Positions 54,201-64,000 of a stretch of DNA of 64,000 nt are shown here, in pieces (the first letter of the stretch is position 1; each line of letters starts with the position of its first letter). Under the pieces are notes generated by a model, which saw nothing but the letters and a program-made list of their open reading frames with translations, was not told the DNA's origin and did no database searches. This DNA comes from Monarcha castaneiventris obscurior. Its lineage: Eukaryota > Chordata > Aves > Passeriformes > Monarchidae. Location: the NCBI GenBank assembly GCA_026261815.1, contig JAMPIT010000890.1, positions 8,524,001 through 8,588,000 on the forward strand, written 5' to 3'. The position numbers and the translations under genes are program-made.

Positions 54201-57200
54201 CCAAAGTCATTTTTTGAACCACCCATCTATCATTAACAGACAGATGTCTGCTGCAGCATGTTAAGATCAATATATTGGGCAACAGTCCAGGAAAATATAA
54301 CTTTAATTAGATTGGATTTTCTTTGAGGCAGTTTTCCATTGACAAAAGGTTCCCAGTTGCAGCCTGCAGTGAAGTAGGACTTGCTTAAATACATATATTT
54401 GCATTTTATTTATATTTGTGTTTTTCTAATAAACATTTAATAACTATGAAAATGTGAGGCTAAGAAAATGCTTCTATTGAGAGAGAAGTCCTGAGCTAGG
54501 AAAAAAAATGGGAGACTTATTATGATGGGCTCTGAGAGAAAACATGCCTCTTTTCAGGAAAACCCCTGACACTGCCATTTTCTTCTTCAGGCTGTAACTT
54601 GTATGCTTTCTGCGGGGCTCTCTTTGGGATAACCTCGATGATGACCCTCCTGGCTATCTCTGTTGACCGCTACCTGGTGATCACCAAGCCCCTGCAGTCC
54701 ATCCAGTGGACTTCCAAGAGACGCACCGTGCAGATCATCGCCGTCGTGTGGCTCTACTCACTGGGATGGAGCGTGGCTCCTCTCCTCGGCTGGAGTATGT
54801 TGTCTGCTCTCTCTGCTAGCCTTCCCTGTGTGCTCTTTTTAGTCTTGCTTGGAGTGTAAAAAAAAGAGTTTTCTTATCAGTTCTTGGATGGGTGCCCAGC
54901 CACCACCTTGTTGTCGTAGCACACATCTGCACCTACTGCACTGCAGAAACCCTCTGCCCCCCTAAACCAGGACGTATGCAGGCAGATGGAGTATTAGGTG
55001 TGTACCTGAGAGTTCTGCAGTCAAGACCTCCTCTCCACATGGGCACTCACTTCTCAGACCACATAATGTATAATTTGGCTGGCACAGCTCTTGAGGAGCA
55101 TAGATACAGGACAGGGTTTATTTTAAGGGTTTAGTGGTTGGATCAGCAACTGCGCTAACTTTGGGCGTATGTGTGAATAACATATTCATGTATTCCATAG
55201 GCTCCTATGTGCCTGAGGGCTTGATGATATCCTGTACGTGGGACTATGTAACCTACTCCCCTGCAAACAGAAGTTACACCATGATTTTATGCTGCTGTGT
55301 GTTTTTTATTCCCCTGGTAATAATATTCCATTGCTATTTGTCGATGTTCCTGGCCATAAGGCGTACTGGCAGGTAAGCAATCTGGCTGAAAGAGGTACAT
55401 ATCCCTTTTCTTGTAGTAGAAGGTTTTCTCAATTTCTTTAGCTGCAGGAACATCAGAATCAAAAATTAGTCTGTGTTGAAATTGGAATGTTAATGATCTG
55501 TAGCGGAAGATCAATAACAGCAGTAACAGGAGAAATATTTTTTGCCGAACTAAAACTGGAATGGATGTATGAATTTCAGAGTAGAAAAAGAAGTCTCTGG
55601 TGGTTCTAATCTTATTCCACTGTACTAATTAATAGTACATCAGATAATTAGATTGAGTTATTTGTATTTCAGATTTGCACTACAAGAAACAAGGTCCTTG
55701 TGTATTCCAGCAGATTTCAGACTTGAGGGATAATAAAAAGCATGTAGCAATGGGGGAATCGTGCTTTTGAGCAGCTCTGTAAACAAAACAGTCCTCATAA
55801 ATTTTGACAGTTTTATTTAAGGCAGGCATCCCAAAAACCATCTTGCTTCACTCAAGCATCACAACCACATGCATAGTATCTGGCTATGCTTGCTCAGACT
55901 TTTTTCCTGAAAAATTTTTTGGTCTGTGTTTGACATGAAAAATCAGCAGGGTGTTAGATCTGTAAAGTGACATCATTCTATCAGTAATTTTCCTGCTAAT
56001 GAGCACATGGCTTATCTTTGGTCTGATACAACAACAGCTGGTGCTGTGAGTCCTTCCTGCTGCTCAACTGTATCATCCAATCTGATGATTTTTCTCTGCT
56101 GTGGTCTGCAGGCACTTGTTGAAATCATTTGACTTCATAAGGCTAAATTCCACTTTTATAAGCACATATGCCTGAAATAAAGTTCTTTCTGAACTCTTAT
56201 TTTTTGGCCTTTGCCTCATTTTTCACTGTGCTTTGTATATAGATATATGTGTCTATATATATATGACACCAAGTGAAGGAGTAAAGAATGCATCCTTAAA
56301 ACAATGGTGTCTTGTACACCGATGAAGCACACTGGACACAAGACTTTTCTATGCCTTTTGCAAGGCCAGGCTGGATGGAACTTTGAGGAACCTGATCTAG
56401 TTGAAGGTGTCCCTGGTCATGGCAGAGGCGTTGGAACTAAATAATCTTTAAGGTTTCTTCCAGCCCAGGCCATTCTATGATTATGTGATTCTATTCTATA
56501 TTTAAAGTGCACCAGCAGGGAGTTTGTTACCTTGCTGGCTGGTGATTGATGTCTTCAGCCTGAAATCTCCATTTGACAACCCATTTTATAGATAAAAACT
56601 GTTATTTTCTGTGCTAAAGTATATAAAAGGCCTGACCATATAAAACTTTTTTTAATTAAATGCGGGGTGTTTGTTGTTAGAAGAGAATTTGATGTTTTGT
56701 GACAAAAATATTAGGACTGCCTGTTGTACCTCCCACTGAAAATACTCTTTAATAAATAAATCTGCAGGTAAGTAAAAATGTCCTTGTAAGTGTTTGGGAC
56801 AGGTTTCTCAAAGCTGTCAGGGTACTCCAGCATGTGTTGGAAGTTCTGCAAGCTGTTCCTTCTTTGAAAAGAAAAAGACGTAAGACTTGATTTTTCCATC
56901 CAGCTGTGCCTTTGCTTGCTCCACCTCTAAGAGCAACAAAGGGCAAGAGATGCCAATTTCTGTATCTTTGCAACCTGAAACCCTCCTTTGCATTAGGGAT
57001 AAAGACACAGTCCTGGAGTCCCAGGGGTTCTGGCTCAGTCTCACTTTCAACCATTTTACTACATTAGTGCCTTCTGGAGTTTTTAAATATCAGAGGACAA
57101 AAGAAGAGTTAGAGCAGGGAAATATGACATTTACTTAATTTTGCATACTGGTGAGAACATACTAGAGATGTTGCTTTTTCATTGTCCTGCTGAAATATCT

Positions 57201-60200
57201 GCATTTCTTTTCACCCCACACAGAGATGTTCAAAAGCTGGGGTCCTGCAGCCGGAAATCCTACCTCTCTCAGTCCATGAGGAATGAGTGGAAGCTGGCAA
57301 AAATTGCTTTTGTGGTCATCATTGTGTTTGTTTTGTCCTGGTCTCCTTATGCTTGTGTCACCTTGATTGCCTGGGCAGGGTAAGTGGAAAAGTAATCCAA
57401 ACAGCAGGGTTTTTGTAAATATGATTAGTACTGTCACCCACATGAGGCAGAGCTCCTTTTTGAAAGGGTCTTAAATAATTATTACATTAGAAGTGATATT
57501 TCATTCTTCACTATATCCTTGTGAATAAAACCAGGAAAGGGATTATCAGTCTATGCATTTTAAAATTATTATGACTTTTTAATCTTAATTTTTGGTACAC
57601 GATGTTTTCTCTTCCACATGATGCTTTCTTTGTATAAATTGGAGGAGTTACCTCTTTTATCTCCTAATACCTGTTGTCTCAAGAGGCTTCCTCCATACAC
57701 TGCTGCCCCCTCCACCCATTCTCCTCTCCAAAGAGACCTGGTGTCTTGTCAATGCATGTTCTGCTTTTCAAGGCCAGGTTGGATGGGGCTTTGAGCAAAC
57801 TCATCTAGTGAAAGATGTCCTTGCCCGTGGCAGAGAGGTTGGGATAGATGATCTTTAAAAGTATCCTTCAACCCAAACCATTCTATGATACCATGATATT
57901 AACTGTGCTTATCCTGCACTGACATTGATCACACCTGACTGACTGTGGGAGGTTAAAGTCAAAAGGGAAATATTGGTTTCAAACCATTTCCAGTCCCCTC
58001 TTCCTTCTGCTGTGTTTGGAACTGAGTCACTGACACACATTACCATGCAGCACAGATGCTGCTGCTGAAAAATTTGTAGGTTTTCTCCTGTTGTCTTTTC
58101 TATCACCATTCACTTTTTCCAGATGGCCACAATGGGGGTTCTTTTGTTGGGGTTTTGGGGGGTTTTTTGTCTATTGTATAAACAGGGAAGGTGATTCTTT
58201 GTGTTCCTATTCATCCTAAAATTGCTGCATGTCTTTGATCTTCTCTAAATGAATGGAACCAAGTACATGCTGTCAAATTCAAGCCTTTCATCTGAGCAAA
58301 GAAATCACTTGAAGGAGTCAACTTTTCAGGGGTCTTTCTTACAAAAAGATAACAGCACAAAACCAGTTAAAAGGAGTAATATGTTTTAGTAATATAGTAT
58401 CCATGTAACCCATGGCATAGCTGTGTGTAATGTTTTTGCTTTGTTTTAGTCGAGGCAACAGCCTAACACCATATTCCAAATCTGTGCCAGCAGTTATTGC
58501 CAAAGCTTCTGCAATCTACAACCCCATCATATATGCAATAATTCACCCAAGATACAGGTATAGTAAATATATAGGTATGTGTATAACTGTACATGCAAAT
58601 GTGGATCTTTTATCCTCTCCCTCAGAGCTCTGCTCTGCCCTGTGGAGCTGCACAACACCGTGACTGACAGGAGGAGGAGGTGATGCTCAGGGTCCTCTTT
58701 CATCATGTCAGGGACAGCCACTACAGACCACTCTCCAGATAAAAGGTCCCAACCAGCCAGGTTCAAAAAGTCACATCCTCACCAATTTAAGCAGCTATGT
58801 ATGCATGTGTTCAAGGTTTGGTTTTCTGAAGCACTTATTCACCAAAAATTTTGAAACACTGGCAGCGAAAGAGCCTTTATTATATAAAGGGGATATACTT
58901 GTAACAGAACTGCTATTCAGCATACCTGCAGGATTTTTTTGAAGTCTTTCAGAGCATAGCTACCACAAAGTGATGCTGTGTCAAAAGTTCTGAGAAAACA
59001 CAGGTAAAAGTGATAAATGTATAAATACCACTAGATGGCAGGGTTAGTCGTTGGTATGAGGCTTGTTTCACCCAAGAAGAGGAAAAGCTGGTAAATTCCA
59101 CCACAAAACACAAAACCACTTGCCTGACAAGTAGGACTTGGGAGCTGGAAATTGAGTTCCTTGGTTTGGATGTCTGATGCATAGCAGTGTGGTTGTCAGA
59201 AAAGTGAAGGTTTCTCAGAAGGCTGGTCGAAATACACCCAAAAACATGAAAATGTAGAATCATAGAATGGTTTGGTTGGGAGGGCGCCTTAAGTATCATC
59301 TAGGTCCGACCCCCTGCCAAGGGCAGAGACACCTTCCACAAGACCAGGCTGCTTAAAACCCCATCGAACCCAGCCTTGATCACTTCCAGGGATGGGACAT
59401 CCACAGCTTCTTTGGGCAACCTGTTCCAGTGCTTCACCAGCACCACTGGAAATTTCTTCCTAATATCTAATCTAAACCTTCCCTTTTTAAGTTTAAAGCT
59501 ATTCCCCCGTGTCCTATCTCTACATGCCCTTGTGAAAAGTACTTCTTCATCTTTCCTGTAGCCCTCATCCAGGTACTGGAATGTGCTGTAAGGCACAGAG
59601 CCTTCTTTTCTCCTGGCTGAACAGCTGAGAAACAGAGCCCAACTCTCTCAGCCTGCCTGCACAGGAGAGGTGCTCCAGCCCTTTGGTTATCTTCATGGCC
59701 TCCTCTGGACTTGCTTCATCAGGTCCATGTCCTTCCTGTGCTGGGACCCCAGGCTGGATGCAGCACTGCAGGTGGGGTCTCACCAGAGCAGAGCAGAGGG
59801 GCAGAATCCCCTCCCTCACCTGCTGCCCACACTGCTTTGGATGCAGGACATGATTGGCTTTCTGGGCTGTGGGTGCACATTGCCTGGGTCACGTCCAGCC
59901 TCTCATCCACCAGCACCCCTAAGTCCTTCTGGGCAGGGCTGCTCTCCATCCTTTCTCTGCCCAGCCTGTGTTTGTGTTTGGGATTGCCCTGACCCACGTG
60001 CAGCACCTTGCACTTGGCCTTGCTGAACTTCCTGAGCTTCCCATGGGCTCACCTCTCCAGCCTGTCCAGGTCCCTCTGGATGCCATCCCTTCCCTCCAGC
60101 CTGTCAGCCACACCACACAGCTCGGTGTCATCAGCAAACCTGCAGAGGGTGCTCCTGATCCCACTGCCTGTGTCACCAACAGCGATGTTAAACAGGGCTG

Positions 60201-63200
60201 GTTAAACACTGACCCCTGAGGTCACCACTCGTCACTGAGCTCCACCTGGACACTGAGCCATTGACCACAACTCTTTGAGTGTAACCACCCACCTGATTCT
60301 TTATCCACCGGGTGGTTCATCTGTCACATCCATGCTTCTCCATTTTAGAGACATATTTTGTCTGAAAATGTCTGCTATCATAACTAACACCTTTTTGCAT
60401 CCTCCAAAAACCATCTGAGTCTTTTGAAGTCTGCAGAGCATTTTAGTTTAGCATAGGGAAATGCCTAGTTTCTGATGGGTTGCAGAAGTTCAATGGGAAG
60501 TTTTGCATGGCTGGCTGATGTGTTTAGGACCCATAATTTGTTTCTGAACCAAAGTTATGGTGTTCATTTTATTATTTTTGCAACGAACAGGTTGCTCAGA
60601 GAAGCTGTGGATTCTTCCCTGGAAGTGTTCAAGGCCAGGCTGGATAAGGCTTTGAGCAATCTGGTCTAGTGGAAGGTGTCCCTGCCCATGGCATAAGGTT
60701 TGGAACTAGATGGTCTTTAAGGTTCCTTCAAGGTCCCTTCCAAACCACAGCATCCTACAGCTCTGTGACAGAGAAGTGCTTCCGTTAGTCTTTCTCGTAT
60801 CAGCATTGGCTGTTAAGAAAAGGGCTGGAGTCCACAACAAGATTTCAGACATTTTTTTAATAAGTATCTTATTTTATCTTGTTTTATTTTTTCCCCTGCT
60901 TTCTAACTTGTCTTTCTAGACATATCAATGACAGACGTTTTTATGGACTTGTTGTAAAGACATTTCATACACTTGGGATCCATCCAGTCAGGAAAAGAAG
61001 TAATGTTGGGTCCCTTGTGGTGAATCAGGAATGCAGTTTCAAAACTGGAAAAAACCCTACAGTACACCAATAAGTCAGTTGGCAAAAATATGTTGGCAGG
61101 ACCAATTTGGCTTAAACAGTGAATAATGAATATATATGTTAAGATTATTGTTTCTGGATAATTTCCAAATCTTCTAATTATTGACATTATGCCTTGAGAG
61201 TAATTTATCCAAGCACAGATAAATGGGCCAGTCTGTTCAGGCCAAAGGGTTAAGGGTTTGAGCAAGGCATAATTTGTCATTTTATATTGGAACTACTGAA
61301 CCAAATTACATCTGAGTTGTTTTCCAAATCTTTCTACAAAGAGGCATCTAGAAATCAGGTTCTAAAGAGTTCAAATCAGGCTCAAACCAGTAATGTACCA
61401 CTAGCAAAGCAAGATGGTTTTTTGCACAGAGATTTCCTGACACTGCATCTTAACATCACAGCCAAACCAAGCTTTTTTGTGGGTTTCCTTACCTTAAACA
61501 ATGGAGGAAAGAACCCTACAATATAGTGAGTGTAACTGAAATTGTAACAGTGATCTTTTTGCTAGCACTTGGCTTCTTGGCTTCTAAGAACTGGTCTGAG
61601 AGTTTGCAACATTCCTCCTCATCCATCCATCCATCCCCCTGCCCACCCATTCCCCACCAGTGTAAAGGAGAAAAATACCTTTCCCCAATAGGTGCCACAG
61701 AAAGTAACAAATCTAAGTGAGGAACGTACTCAAAATTTTAATTAATGAAATACTCTTTTGTGGGGAAGAAAGCTTCCACAACTTGTATGTTGTCTCTATG
61801 TTCCACAATAACTCCAACACATTGCTGTGTTAGAGTTATTGCAGAAACTCCCTTACATTTTGGAAGTTTTAGGTTTTGTAATCATTCTTTCATAGCCAAC
61901 AGGAAATTCTGCAACTCCATGTCTCCAACTGGCTCCCAAGCGTAGCAGAATTACACAAAAATTATTGGTTCAAAACTCCTACATCATAAATAACGATTAA
62001 TTATAACTCTGACTTGCAGTATTTTCTCAAAAAGTTGCTTGCAATTACTACATATTTTACTTTAGGTGACTCTTTTATTTCAGATTATAAAAATATCATT
62101 AAATAAGTACCTCAGTTTATGCCTTCCTTGTATTTCACTCATACAATATTAAAACTCTCTTCAAAATCCGTACTTTCATCCCAACAACCAAAATGTCCCT
62201 CAATAGCCTTCCCAAATATTAGTAAAATAGAAACTCTGGTCCCTCGAGACATTCAGAAATGTTCATATGTTTTCCTTGAAAATTCACCATCAGACACTTA
62301 TTTCCTGAATCTCCAGCATAAGGAGACCTCTGCACCAAATCCCACGTGATAAATGGGATGGTGTGTTTTACACTAACTTGAAGTTGTCAGAGGGAAGTAG
62401 TTCAGCTTCTCAGCTGGGGAAAAAAGCTGGCAGCTGCTTTTCAGCATCAGACTGAGGTCTTCAACCTGAAAGGAAGTTGATGGGGGTTTGACATTTTCTC
62501 ATGTCCTGTAAACCCCTTTTTCTGGACTTCCTATTTTGTGCACAACATTAACCATCTTTTTTTACCCTGCACTATGTAAGAAGCCTTCTGTCTTATGCCC
62601 CAAGCAGCTCGGTGGGCCCTGCCAGGTCACCAACAGGCATCTTGGAATGATGGTGCAGGCAGCTTTTTTCAGTCCTCATCTCCAGAGTAGGCACAGAGCT
62701 GCTGTTCACTCGCCTTTGAAATTAGAGAGGAAAGAGATGCAGTATTCTGAGAGTGCTGATGATGCCAAATGTTGAGGTTTGGTGGTGGTGGGTTTCTTTT
62801 TTTGATTACAAGTGAGTGACCGCATTTCATGCTCCCAGAATCATGTCTCTGAAATTTTAACATGTGCGACCTTTTGTGAGCATAGAAATTATGATTTAAA
62901 ATGTACTGGTTATTCAACAAACCTGGTAGCTATAGAAGCAGAAGATTTTACAATATTCATCTGCTTGGCTTGCATCTCAGTGTGAAGTCAATGTCCTGAC
63001 ATCCTCCAGTGAGCCGTAGTCCCCTGCATCAGTTCCTTGCCCCATGCCTTGCTTCTGCCTCACTTCTTGACTTGCTAATTTAGTTTTGTGCCACTATTAG
63101 CTTCATCTCTTGGGCTGAAATAATGGGTTGGGAAGTGCTGGGGAGGTGCTACACCAAATGAAACATTCTGACTAGCATTGTCCTGCAAGAAGCAAGGCCA

Positions 63201-64000
63201 GATGGCATTTGCACAGGGGAGGCTCTTGGACACTTCTGCTCCATGCAGGGCCAGGGTTGGGGTCAGGAGAAATAGGCTCACACAACCATAACTGAGATTA
63301 TTATTTAATGAATAAGGCAGATTTGGGGTCTAGACCATCCTTCTCCTCTATGCTTGTAGAGTGTTAATTTTCAATAGGAGTTTACAGTAGCTGCCGTGAT
63401 ACAAATAAGTAACAATATCTGATTATTCTGGCCCTCTTCCCTTTCTTCCACTCATTCTGTGCCTTTGCACAGTGAAGACTTTTGTACCAACTAGCCTGAA
63501 TTTTTTCTGAGTTAACATTTTAAATAAGTCACAAGCAATCATGCTCTTCGAGATATTTTCAATTCTTTTCACTTACCTATGGAGTTTTCTATATGTTTTT
63601 ACATGAGGACTGGAAGGACCTGTTATTTTCTTTGCAGCCTGTTGAGTAGTTTGCACCAGCTATACCATGCTGTTTGCATATAATCTTTAAGACCCCCTTC
63701 ATCAAAACAGCAGCTGTGTTGAGGTGATGGCAAGAGATGGTATTTTCACCACATGAATTTCAAAGCCATGTCTTCAGTGTGACAGGTTTGGCTTTTTTTT
63801 CTTCTCCCATTTTCCTTCAGAAAAACTATCCACAAAGCTGTTCCCTGCTTGAGGTTCCTGATACGAATATCGAAGAATGACCTCCTGAGGGGATCCATAA
63901 ATGAGTCATCATTCAGGACCTCTCTTTCCAGCCACCACTCTCTTGCTGGCAGGACCAAGAGCACTTGTGTTTCCTCTGTTTCTACTGGAGAAGCTGTAAG
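51107..64000 (+). CDS. OPN4X: Melanopsin, Opn4x class (partial gene, 7 exons in window)
   Basis: Opn4x is a Gq-coupled, bistable non-visual photopigment of the plasma membrane that binds 11-cis retinal and signals through phospholipase C. Seven exons join in frame (51098-51240, 52971-53104, 54591-54794, 55201-55372, 57224-57379, 58450-58557, 63821 to the edge), all with AG/GT borders. Counting from the ATG at 51107, 362 residues are visible. Key residues seen: disulphide pair C91 and C169, tyrosine Y94 at the rhodopsin 113 position, D115-R116-Y117, E163 at the rhodopsin 181 position (the counterion in Gq opsins), Schiff-base lysine K285, and N291-P-x-x-Y295. The cytoplasmic tail starts with TIHKAVPCLRFLIR, very close to what I recall of Xenopus melanopsin, which is about 530 residues long; so roughly 170 residues of tail lie beyond the window. 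Frames are intact, so the gene looks functional. The Opn4x rather than Opn4m assignment rests on remembered sequence, not an alignment. The upstream first exon is unresolved. Confidence 0.95.
52971..53104 (+). CDS. OPN4X: OPN4X exon: intracellular loop 1, helix 2, extracellular loop 1
   Basis: The acceptor is TTTTTAAG at 52963-52970 and the donor is GTACTT at 53105. The exon encodes residues 45-90: the first intracellular loop (KKLRTPQNYF), helix 2 with N-L-A-x-S-D (N59 to D64), and the loop leading to helix 3 (REWILGDIG). It starts by finishing a split serine codon and ends with one base of glycine 90. The sequence is the expected continuation of the preceding exon, and 134 nt keeps the frame. 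Confidence 0.95.
54591..54794 (+). CDS. OPN4X: OPN4X exon: helices 3 and 4
   Basis: The acceptor is TCTTCTTCAG ending at 54590 and the donor is GTATGT at 54795. The 204-nt exon encodes residues 90-158. It includes the helix-3 cysteine C91, tyrosine Y94 in place of the vertebrate visual-opsin glutamate counterion, the G-protein contact D115-R116-Y117, intracellular loop 2 with KPLQSIQW, and helix 4 with its conserved tryptophan W143 and the proline P153. The tyrosine at the 113 position is characteristic of Gq-type (invertebrate-like) opsins such as melanopsins. Confidence 0.96.
55201..55372 (+). CDS. OPN4X: OPN4X exon: extracellular loop 2 and helix 5
   Basis: The acceptor is TTCCATAG ending at 55200 and the donor is GTAAGC at 55373. 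The exon encodes residues 158-215. It contains SYVPEGL, with E163 at the counterion position, and SCTWDY, with C169 for the disulphide to C91. Helix 5 follows with the conserved proline P195 and a CCC run (C188-C190), then the start of the third cytoplasmic loop (AIRRTGR). The intron before it is only 406 bp, the shortest of the gene. Confidence 0.96.
56358..56497 (+). mobile_element. CR1 LINE 3' fragment in OPN4X intron
   Basis: About 140 bp with CAAGGCCAGGCTGGATGG, GTGTCCCTGGTCATGGCAGA and the terminal CCATTCTATGATTATGTGAT. It lies in the intron between the helix-5 and helix-6 exons, in the same orientation as the gene. Confidence 0.88.
57224..57379 (+). CDS. OPN4X: OPN4X exon: intracellular loop 3 and helix 6
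   Basis: The acceptor is CACACAG ending at 57223 and the donor is GTAAGT at 57380. The exon encodes residues 215-267: a basic third intracellular loop (DVQKLGSCSRKSYLSQ onward) that should contact the Gq protein, the NEWKLAKIA entry to helix 6, and helix 6 itself with S-W-S-P-Y (S253 to Y257), the CWxP-equivalent toggle region. The exon is in phase at both ends. Confidence 0.96.
57764..57895 (+). mobile_element. CR1 LINE 3' fragment in OPN4X intron
   Basis: About 130 bp closely similar to the copy at 56358: CAAGGCCAGGTTGGATGGGG, the GATGTCCTTGCCCGTGGCAG block and the terminal CCATTCTATGATACCATGAT. It lies in the intron between the helix-6 and helix-7 exons. Confidence 0.87.
58450..58557 (+). 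CDS. OPN4X: OPN4X exon: helix 7 with the retinal lysine
   Basis: The acceptor is TTTGTTTTAG ending at 58449 and the donor is GTATAG at 58558. The 108-nt exon encodes residues 267-303. It carries the Schiff-base lysine K285 in VPAVIAKASAIYNP, the NPxxY motif (N291 to Y295), and the HPRYR segment that ends helix 7 in melanopsins. It closes with AG, so the next exon must start with one base that completes an arginine codon. Both the exon at 63821 and the candidate exon at 60920 satisfy this. Confidence 0.96.
59256..60352 (-). mobile_element. CR1 LINE, 5'-truncated, in OPN4X intron
   Basis: About 1.1 kb in reverse orientation, the longest repeat copy in the window. The 3' end of the element is at 59256, where the plus strand reads AATCATAGAATGG, the usual CR1 terminus. 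Reverse-strand frames at 59300-59596 and 59565-59819 carry remnants of the end of the CR1 reverse-transcriptase protein, such as HWNRLPKEAVDVPSLEV and KGLEHLSC. Frameshifts separate them, so the copy is dead. The 5' truncation lies near 60350. It sits about 570 bp upstream of the candidate alternative terminal exon. Confidence 0.93.
60588..60770 (+). mobile_element. CR1 LINE 3' fragment in OPN4X intron
   Basis: A plus-strand CR1 3' end. It encodes a relic of the ORF2 C-terminus (REAVDSSLEVFKARLDKAL) followed by the GGTGTCCCTGCCCATGGCAT block and a decayed terminus near 60770. It ends about 150 bp before the candidate alternative terminal exon. Confidence 0.87.
60920..61073 (+). CDS. Candidate alternative terminal exon of OPN4X (short-tail isoform)
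   Basis: The acceptor TCTTTCTAG ends at 60919, inside the 5.3-kb intron between the helix-7 exon and the tail exon. Joined to the helix-7 exon, the first base completes an arginine codon. The frame then adds 50 residues before TAA at 61071-61073. The predicted tail begins HINDRRFYGLVVKTFHTLGI and continues basic (HPVRKRSNVGS). It does not align with the canonical tail at 63821, but has a hydrophobic/basic stretch that could act as helix 8. Against it: the same frame is also open upstream of the acceptor, 154 nt is short, and no AATAAA lies close downstream (only AATAAT near 61124). Short and long melanopsin isoforms are reported in chicken; whether this exon corresponds is unknown. Confidence 0.4.
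61620..61637. repeat. (ATCC)n microsatellite
   Basis: Four ATCC units followed by a C-rich stretch, in the last OPN4X intron. Confidence 0.8.
63821..64000 (+). CDS. OPN4X: OPN4X exon: start of the long cytoplasmic tail (runs to window edge)
   Basis: The acceptor is TTTTCCTTCAG ending at 63820. The frame runs to the last base of the window, encoding residues 303-362. It begins with KTIHKAVPCLRFLIR, a helix-8-like segment with C312 as a possible palmitoylation site. It continues into a serine/threonine-rich stretch (for example SVSTGEA), the type of sequence phosphorylated to shut melanopsin off. The resemblance to the remembered Xenopus tail is clear. The final bases GTAAG at 63996-64000 could be a splice donor, giving a 175-nt exon ending at 63995, or simply valine plus the start of serine. 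Confidence 0.9.

Noticed and set aside
59670..60219. Overlapping frames of 80-118 codons on both strands
   Set aside because: All lie within the reversed CR1 copy and are translated transposon sequence.
61287..61526. Frame of 79 codons just after the candidate alternative exon
   Set aside because: It is separated from the opsin frame by stops, and no homology was seen. It is probably intronic or 3' UTR sequence.
62119..62349. Frame of 76 codons in the last OPN4X intron considered as a tail exon
   Set aside because: An acceptor-like CTCAG precedes it at 62115, but the residues do not resemble any melanopsin tail, and the true tail exon was found at 63821.
1..64000. CRISPR arrays, bacterial operons, phage or plasmid features
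   Set aside because: No regularly spaced repeats and no prokaryotic gene structure; introns, CR1 elements and base composition show vertebrate nuclear DNA.

Overview
This window looks like vertebrate, most probably avian, nuclear DNA. It is AT-rich and intron-dense with very low coding density. It carries several CR1-type LINE fragments with the 3' ends usual for bird and reptile CR1, and the only gene I can name is a melanopsin of the Opn4x (Xenopus-type) class, which mammals have lost. Almost every open frame elsewhere is a short chance frame without splice or homology support.

Layout. Bases 1 to about 51,000 contain no gene I recognise. They hold scattered CR1 fragments (about 19.4, 27.0, 32.9 and 42.0 kb), two tandem duplications (a 112-bp unit at 9.9-10.1 kb and an 84-bp unit at 23.36-23.53 kb), a TA/TG-rich microsatellite at 36.45-36.69 kb that produces a spurious 248-residue frame, and two CpG-rich patches (7.7-8.2 kb and 36.77-37.01 kb) that could be promoters. 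A well-formed TATA-plus-initiator core promoter lies at 34.79-34.83 kb. A cleanly bounded 123-nt candidate exon follows at 35.66-35.79 kb, with no known product.

Bases 51,098 to 64,000 carry the 5' and middle parts of the melanopsin gene on the plus strand. Six internal exons (51098-51240, 52971-53104, 54591-54794, 55201-55372, 57224-57379, 58450-58557) join in frame across GT-AG introns to encode all seven membrane helices. They include the retinal-binding lysine, the ECL2 glutamate counterion, a DRY motif and NPxxY. A seventh exon starts at 63821 and runs to or near the window end; it encodes the conserved cytoplasmic-tail start. The gene's 3' end lies outside the window, and its first exon is not certain. 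Melanopsin is a bistable, Gq/phospholipase-C-coupled photopigment of retinal and deep-brain cells.

The most interesting signal is inside the 5.3-kb intron before the tail exon. An acceptor at 60919 opens a 154-nt frame, in phase with the opsin, that ends in a stop at 61071-61073. It would give a short melanopsin with an unrelated 50-residue tail. Five CR1 fragments lie in the last third of the gene, two of them flanking this candidate exon. No CRISPR array, bacterial element, rRNA or tRNA gene was seen.
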